DNA of 10,065 nucleotides from Chloroflexota bacterium. Lineage in GTDB: Bacteria; Chloroflexota; UBA11872. The stretch is taken from contig JAPPFO010000200.1 in assembly GCA_028875175.1 (NCBI GenBank), positions 1 through 10,065 of the forward strand. Reading direction: 5' to 3'. Within the stretch, counting starts at the first letter, position 1. Each line of letters begins with the position of its first letter. Below, piece by piece: positions 6,518 through 10,065 of the stretch. Position numbers and translations under genes: made by a program. The notes beneath the pieces were generated by a model, which was not told the DNA's origin, searched no databases, and was given only the letters and a program-made list of their open reading frames with translations.

Positions 6518-6861
6518 CCTGCGGCCTCCCAGCCGCGCTTGCGGATTCGCGCAAGGTCCAAGTCGGCTTTCGGGGTCTTCTGCGACTTCTTCATGAATCC
6601 GTGCAAGAGAATCATGCGGCCGTCGCCAATGCAGAACAGAACCCGGGCAATCCTGTTGCCCAGGTTGGTCCGAACTTCGTACAGGCCGTGTCCGAGCGGT
6701 CGGCACGTCGGCATCCCGATTGGCCACCCGAACTCAACCGTCTTGATGTCCGTCCCGATCCTGAACCGGTCCTGCTTCTCCAGGGACTTCAGCCAATCTC
6801 GAACCGGCTCTGTGCCAGACTCGGAACGGTAGAAGACTGCTGGAATTCGCTTCAGGTCCAC
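6514..6861 (-). CDS. RelE/HigB-type toxin, phage-derived Gp49-like family
   Basis: With the GTG start at 6861 the protein is 115 aa, usual for the family. The sequence reads KRIPAVFYRSESGTEPVRDW, WLKSLEKQDR, then WPIGMPTCRPLGHGLYEVR (46-64), ARVLFCIGDGRMILLHGFMK (72-91) and KKSQKTPKADLDLARIRKR. These are the conserved blocks of the Gp49-like RelE-fold toxins that cut mRNA on the ribosome. R64, R73, H87 and K91/K92 are candidates for the basic active-site set. The frame opens at a TTG (6882), but this lies within the -10 region and operator, so GTG 6861 just before DLKRIPAVF is the better start. It ends in an ATGA overlap with its antitoxin. It looks intact and active in principle. Confidence 0.88.
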   Translation of the reverse strand: MDLKRIPAVFYRSESGTEPVRDWLKSLEKQDRFRIGTDIKTVEFGWPIGMPTCRPLGHGLYEVRTNLGNRIARVLFCIGDGRMILLHGFMKKSQKTPKADLDLARIRKRGWEAAG

Positions 6862-6872
6862 GACTGCGAATG

Positions 6873-6901
6873 AGTATACCAAAATTGGTACACCCTGGCA
6901 A
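6873..6901 (-). promoter_or_regulatory. Sigma70-type promoter and operator of the RelE/XRE operon
   Basis: On the minus strand, TTGCCA (6901-6896), exactly 17 bases, then TATACT (6878-6873): a good housekeeping promoter. Inside the spacer and overlapping the -10, TACCAA (6877-6882) and TTGGTA (6885-6890) form an inverted repeat around AA, a suitable operator for the XRE antitoxin. Transcription should begin near 6866, leaving only about five bases before GTG 6861, too few for a Shine-Dalgarno site. The message would be essentially leaderless. Confidence 0.7.
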
Positions 6902-7168
6902 TGGTCACGAGCCGTCAGAGTTGGCAGTTACAGCAGTTCATGCGTACCAACTCCAGAAGTTGCATTAAGCTGCTAGGTGGCCGGTCAATTACGGCGAGTT
7001 GCTCTACGACGAGAAGGGATGCCTAAGACGCCGTCTATATGTCGGCGAGGCGGAGCTTCAACGACTGCCAAGTCTAGCGCTGGCAGAGCCCCTTGAACGA
7101 AGCTCGGGGGGACTAACCTAGGATCCTCGGGGCAACCGTGGCCTACGAGCTGAGCGGGGGAAACGCCT
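6902..7168. other. Intergenic region between the TA cluster and the SIR2 gene
   Basis: This non-coding stretch separates the divergent RelE toxin and SIR2-like genes. It contains an inverted repeat with 7-bp arms, GAGTTGG (6918-6924) and CCAACTC (6947-6953), around a 22-base loop. It ends with the G-rich GGGGG (7156-7160), which can act as ribosome site for the SIR2 gene. I see no convincing -35/-10 pair for that gene, no tRNA and no recombination site. The left edge of the lower-GC insert probably lies in here. Confidence 0.5.
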
Positions 7169-8305
7169 ATGGCCCTCAGGATTCTGATCCTTGGTGCTGG
7201 ATTCTCACGACCAGCGGGCCTCCCGCTGGGAGCAGAACTGTTCCAGGAGATACGCCGGACAGCACACGCCAAGTACGGTGCAGGCAACCATCTGGAGTCA
7301 GACCTTGGTCGATACCTCGAATACATGTCCGCCTGTGAGGGCAAGTCGCTCAGCGCAGACGAAGTAGACTATGAGGAGTTTCTCGCGTTTTTGGATGTCG
7401 AGCACTTCCTCGGCCTAAAGGGGGCTGACACTTGGAGCGAAGACGGTAATGAGACTCAGCTCATTGTCAAACATGCTATTGTTGATGTCCTACATCAGAG
7501 GACACCGTCTAGCCCACCACAACTGTACCGCAAATTGGCAAGTAAACTCGACACGCGTGATTTCGTGATCTCATTCAATTACGACACCCTGCTGGAGTCC
7601 GCTCTTGAAGCTGAAGGTATACCCTATAGGCTCTTCCCTAATCGTTACTCCCGTATAACAAGAGCGAGCGGTATCGTCGACAATTCGAAAGATGAACTGG
7701 TTGTGCTTAAGTTGCATGGTTCGATTGACTGGTGCGATAGAACAAACTATGGAAGGCAAATATCCGCTCTGGTTGGTTCCTCGTCGTCACTTCTGAAACA
7801 GCACCCTATCTTTGGCGACAATCCAATTGTGAAATCGCAGCTGCTGACCGACGGTCCTCGGAGTAAAGACGACCTGCTATCCAACATCTATCGAGTCGAT
7901 GATCTTGCACCACTGATAGCTCTCAAGTATTGGCAATGGTGTCCTCTAATACTCCATCCATCTCAGACCAAATTGTTCCATGCGAGAACTTTGCGTGACT
8001 TTTGGTGGGGCATTCAGAAACGTGGCGGTCTGAACTTGTCAATCGGAGTTATCGGGTACTCACTTCCGACCTACGATGAGTATGTTCGGCAAACACTCTT
8101 TCACATGTTTTCCAACTATACAGAGGTCGCTCCAGACTTGGAGGTCCGGGGGCAAAGAAAGGCTCCGATTCGGATCTTAGACTATGCGCCTGCGAGTGAT
8201 TCAGGGGCAGACATTCTAGGTCGATATCGTTTTGCTGACTGGCAGAATACGGAATTGAGCCTAAAGGGATTTAGTGAAGAAACGACTGACTGGCTATTCG
8301 CATGA
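7169..8305 (+). CDS. SIR2-like (SIR2_2-type) NAD-binding domain protein, candidate defence effector
   Basis: This 378-aa protein has the layout of the SIR2-like domain found in many anti-phage systems, where such domains bind and often hydrolyse NAD to stop growth. The N-terminus has the Rossmann-type loop ILGAGFSRPAGLPLGAELF (GAGFS at 9-13). The family's catalytic-type blocks follow: VISFNYDTLLE with N137 and D139, VLKLHGSIDW with H183, LILHPSQTK near 262-270, and the late GVIGYSLPTYDEYVRQ with GYS at 296-298 and D303. N137 and H183 are at the positions expected for NADase activity. No further domain is obvious, and the protein has no membrane segment. The ATG is preceded by GGGGG at 8 nt spacing. 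GC falls to 43-47% in sampled 60-base lines against about 70% in sbcC, which points to horizontal gain. An HNH nuclease gene follows on the same strand after 140 bp. Its activity and trigger are unknown. Confidence 0.85.
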   Translation: MALRILILGAGFSRPAGLPLGAELFQEIRRTAHAKYGAGNHLESDLGRYLEYMSACEGKSLSADEVDYEEFLAFLDVEHFLGLKGADTWSEDGNETQLIVKHAIVDVLHQRTPSSPPQLYRKLASKLDTRDFVISFNYDTLLESALEAEGIPYRLFPNRYSRITRASGIVDNSKDELVVLKLHGSIDWCDRTNYGRQISALVGSSSSLLKQHPIFGDNPIVKSQLLTDGPRSKDDLLSNIYRVDDLAPLIALKYWQWCPLILHPSQTKLFHARTLRDFWWGIQKRGGLNLSIGVIGYSLPTYDEYVRQTLFHMFSNYTEVAPDLEVRGQRKAPIRILDYAPASDSGADILGRYRFADWQNTELSLKGFSEETTDWLFA

Positions 8306-8349
8306 CCCATCAGGAGATAGTGCAGCAGGATGCGTCTGTGATGGGTTTT
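8306..8349 (+). terminator. Possible weak terminator after the SIR2-like gene
   Basis: Arms CCCATCA (8306-8312) and TGATGGG (8339-8345) are exact reverse complements, and the second is followed directly by TTTT (8346-8349). The stem starts right after the SIR2 stop codon. The 26-base loop is much larger than normal and the T-run is short, so termination would be partial at best and could reduce rather than abolish transcription into the HNH gene. Confidence 0.35.
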
Positions 8350-8445
8350 CGGACATTGGGGAACAGCCCGTGCTCACGTGTCGCGAGGTTATCAGTCGTC
8401 AATGTGATTCGACTTTCACCGGCCGGACGCTGTTAGGGAGCTGTC

Positions 8446-8817
8446 TTGGACGCACTAGCTGTCGTAATGATACTGATACTGGTAGTCTGTTTCGTTGTCT
8501 GGGTATATGCAGAGATACAAGAGCCTGGATCTACAACGATACGTGGGAGAGGACGCTATCGCGGCTACTCGAATAGGGCTACAACACAGCGGCGAACGAC
8601 ATCGGGGCTATGTCGAAACCTTCCAGATCTGATTCGTTATCAACGCGGCCTTTGCGGAATCTGTGGTAGACCTTTGCCATACCAGGATCCGCCTTACGAT
8701 CGGAGTATTCATGTCGATCATATCCTCCCAGTGTCGCTAGGCGGGTCAGACGACATCCAGAATCTCCAAGCCACACACGCTTACTGCAATCTTCGCAAGA
8801 GCAATCGCGTTCACTAG
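8446..8817 (+). CDS. HNH endonuclease with N-terminal membrane helix
   Basis: This 123-aa protein has two parts. Residues 4-22 (LAVVMILILVVCFVVWVYA) are one strongly hydrophobic helix that should anchor it in the inner membrane; the Arg-rich stretch near 33-52 suggests the C-terminal domain stays in the cytoplasm. Residues about 69-123 are a complete HNH nuclease fold: C70-x-x-C73, IHVDHILPVSLGG with D91 and catalytic-type H92, N106 in IQNLQ, and H111-AYC114-N115, ending LRKSN. The usual second CxxC is H-x-x-C, still able to bind zinc. The start is TTG 8446, with AGGGAG at 8435-8440 five bases upstream; an in-frame ATG at 8467 would remove part of the helix. The gene ends 18 bp from the convergent oxidoreductase. 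HNH domains cut DNA, and a membrane tether is unusual. Its partner may be the SIR2-like protein upstream. Confidence 0.82.
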   Translation: MDALAVVMILILVVCFVVWVYAEIQEPGSTTIRGRGRYRGYSNRATTQRRTTSGLCRNLPDLIRYQRGLCGICGRPLPYQDPPYDRSIHVDHILPVSLGGSDDIQNLQATHAYCNLRKSNRVH

Positions 8818-8835
8818 ATTGAGCGGGTCTTGGCT

Positions 8836-9921
8836 CTAGCCCGCCCCCACCTCCCCCCACGCCTCCGCCAAATGCTCCTGCACCTTCACCGGCAGCCCGG
8901 TTTGGCTGCTCTCGATCGCGGCCGTCACCAGCGCCACCGACTGCAGGTTGTCGATCACGTTCGTTTCCATCGGCTCGCCGCCTTCCAGCCAGCGCACGAA
9001 CTTCTCGATCAACCACGCGTGGCCCCAGAACGGCTGCTCCAGCCAGGGAACGGTGTGGCCGTCGCCTTCCCCCTTGGTGCGAGCATTGCGCGTCGGGTCG
9101 AACGGGAAGCACTCCAGGCGGTCCGATCCGAGGATCAGCGTCGCCCCTTCGCACTCCGCGCGCGTGTTCTCGCGGCCCCAGCCGTCCAGCCCCACGGCGT
9201 TCGCCTTGGAGCCCTCGTACGTGGCCCGCACGCCGTTCTCGAACTCCATCGTCACCAGCGCCTGTGAGTCGCCGGCAAATGCGCTCCAGGCGGGATTCCA
9301 GGTCCGCGCGTAGATGGTGTCGCACTTCGCGCCGGCCAGGTCGGCCAGGATGTCCAGGTGGTGCACCGACCCTTCCACCAGCAGCGGGTCCTCCATCTCG
9401 TAGCGGAACCCGAGTCCCCAGGCTCCCAGCTGCCGCGCCTCCTGCGTGAACCGGAACACCAGGTAGTTCAAGTCCCCGTAGCGACCCGACCGCAGGCTCT
9501 CGCGCATCGTCGTCTTGTACTGGTTGAAGCGATGACTCATCGTCACCGCCATTTTTCTGCCGGCCTTCGTCGCCTTGTCGGCAATCCGCACCGAAGCCAC
9601 CAGCGTGTCCGCGATCGGCTTCTCCGACAGGATGTGCAGGTCGTGCGCCACCGCCTGGTCAACGACTTCCTCGTGCGAATACGGCGGCACGACCACCGTG
9701 CAGAAGTCCGCCGGATTCTCGTCGAAGGCCCGCTGGATGTCCGTGTAGCACTGCGCCTCAGCCAGGCCCAGGTGCTCCCGGGCGTTCCCCAGCACCTCGG
9801 GGTTCGTATCCACCGCGGCCACCACCTCGATTAGCCCCGCCGCAACGTGCGGTGGCAGGAAGTCCCGGCACCACGTCGTCCCCATCCCGCCGGTCCCAAC
9901 CTGGATCATTCGCAGGGCCAT
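8836..9921 (-). CDS. Gfo/Idh/MocA-family NAD(P)-dependent oxidoreductase
   Basis: This 361-aa protein is the usual length for the family, which oxidises or reduces sugars, inositols and related compounds. The N-terminal Rossmann fold opens with IQVGTGGMG (G9-x-G11-x-x-G14) and has an acidic residue after strand two (AAVDTN, D38) that tends to favour NAD. The VVPPYSH stretch leads to SEKPIAD, with the family lysine K101 in EKP (100-102). The C-terminal half is the alpha/beta substrate domain: MSHRFNQYK 128-136, GSVHHLD 184-190 with H187 and H188 as likely catalytic residues, and a final helix with HAWLIEKFVRWLEGGEP. ATG 9921 has GGAG about 8 nt upstream. It appears to be a single-gene unit, unlinked in function to the defence-like genes. 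The substrate cannot be told from sequence alone. Confidence 0.92.
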   Translation of the reverse strand: MALRMIQVGTGGMGTTWCRDFLPPHVAAGLIEVVAAVDTNPEVLGNAREHLGLAEAQCYTDIQRAFDENPADFCTVVVPPYSHEEVVDQAVAHDLHILSEKPIADTLVASVRIADKATKAGRKMAVTMSHRFNQYKTTMRESLRSGRYGDLNYLVFRFTQEARQLGAWGLGFRYEMEDPLLVEGSVHHLDILADLAGAKCDTIYARTWNPAWSAFAGDSQALVTMEFENGVRATYEGSKANAVGLDGWGRENTRAECEGATLILGSDRLECFPFDPTRNARTKGEGDGHTVPWLEQPFWGHAWLIEKFVRWLEGGEPMETNVIDNLQSVALVTAAIESSQTGLPVKVQEHLAEAWGEVGAG

Positions 9922-10065
9922 GTGTGCTTCTCCAACTCGCGCCCGGCCGGCGCCGCGCTTCCCGTATCCGCTACCTCAGCCGCCACGATAGACGCCCTCC
10001 CGCCTATCGCGCAGCGCCCCGCCCCGCCGCAACCACCAGCCAAGGCCCGCCCAGCCCAAACGGGA
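9922..10065. other. GC-rich upstream region, nothing recognised
   Basis: This is the region upstream of the oxidoreductase. Apart from the GGAG ribosome site next to its start, I see no promoter pair, hairpin with T-run, RNA gene or reading frame of note before the window ends. Confidence 0.5.

Noticed and set aside
7112..7138. Third copy of the leader repeat upstream of the SIR2 gene
   Set aside because: The stretch around CCTCGGGGCAACC resembles the core TCCGGGCAACC of the repeat before sbcD, but the match covers only about a dozen bases and could be chance.
6902..7168. tRNA, attachment site or CRISPR in the intergenic region
   Set aside because: No cloverleaf arms with a T-loop motif, no regularly spaced repeats, and no direct repeat pairing with the far edge of the insert near 8820 were seen.
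8274..8576. Extra small gene bridging SIR2 and HNH
   Set aside because: It overlaps both real genes in another frame, is Cys/Ser-rich without a recognisable fold, and has no ribosome site of note.
8823..8844. Terminator between HNH and oxidoreductase
   Set aside because: GCGGG (8823-8827) and CCCGC (8840-8844) can pair, but five base pairs with a 12-base loop and no T-run are too little to call.

Overview
The window is very GC-rich (about 70% in sampled coding stretches), with dense gene packing, GTG and TTG starts as well as ATG, and good Shine-Dalgarno sites on several genes. This suits a free-living high-GC bacterium. The protein style (SbcC/SbcD, HicBA, the addiction killer/antidote pair, Gfo/Idh/MocA oxidoreductase) resembles what I recall from Chloroflexota and similar environmental lineages, but no taxonomic marker is present, so that assignment is tentative.

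Layout. 1-147: leader with a small hairpin and an imperfect ~45-bp direct repeat. 148-4249 (+): a two-gene DNA-repair operon, sbcD (Mre11-like nuclease) and sbcC (Rad50-like ATPase), one base apart. 4295-6861: a toxin-antitoxin (TA) cluster. It holds hicB-hicA (-) with an enlarged HicB; a lone ribbon-helix-helix antitoxin of the DUF6364 type (+) with no toxin; an addiction killer/antidote pair (-) whose toxin is frameshifted near its N-terminus; and an intact RelE-like toxin with an XRE antitoxin (-). Each of the three - strand modules has an inverted repeat at its promoter that looks like an autoregulatory operator. 6862-7168: a divergent intergenic region with a good sigma70-type promoter for the last TA pair. 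7169-8817 (+): a lower-GC insert coding for a SIR2-like protein and then a small HNH nuclease with an N-terminal membrane helix. 8836-9921 (-): a Gfo/Idh/MocA oxidoreductase with normal high GC. 9922-10065: short GC-rich upstream region with nothing recognisable.

How it fits together. SbcCD is a chromosomal repair complex and the oxidoreductase is probably metabolic. The ~4.5 kb between them is accessory: TA modules in different states of decay next to a foreign-looking SIR2 + membrane-HNH pair. SIR2-like NAD-binding proteins are a recurrent theme in anti-phage systems, so the 7169-8817 pair is the best candidate for an undescribed defence module. The link between the two genes rests only on adjacency, shared strand and context.
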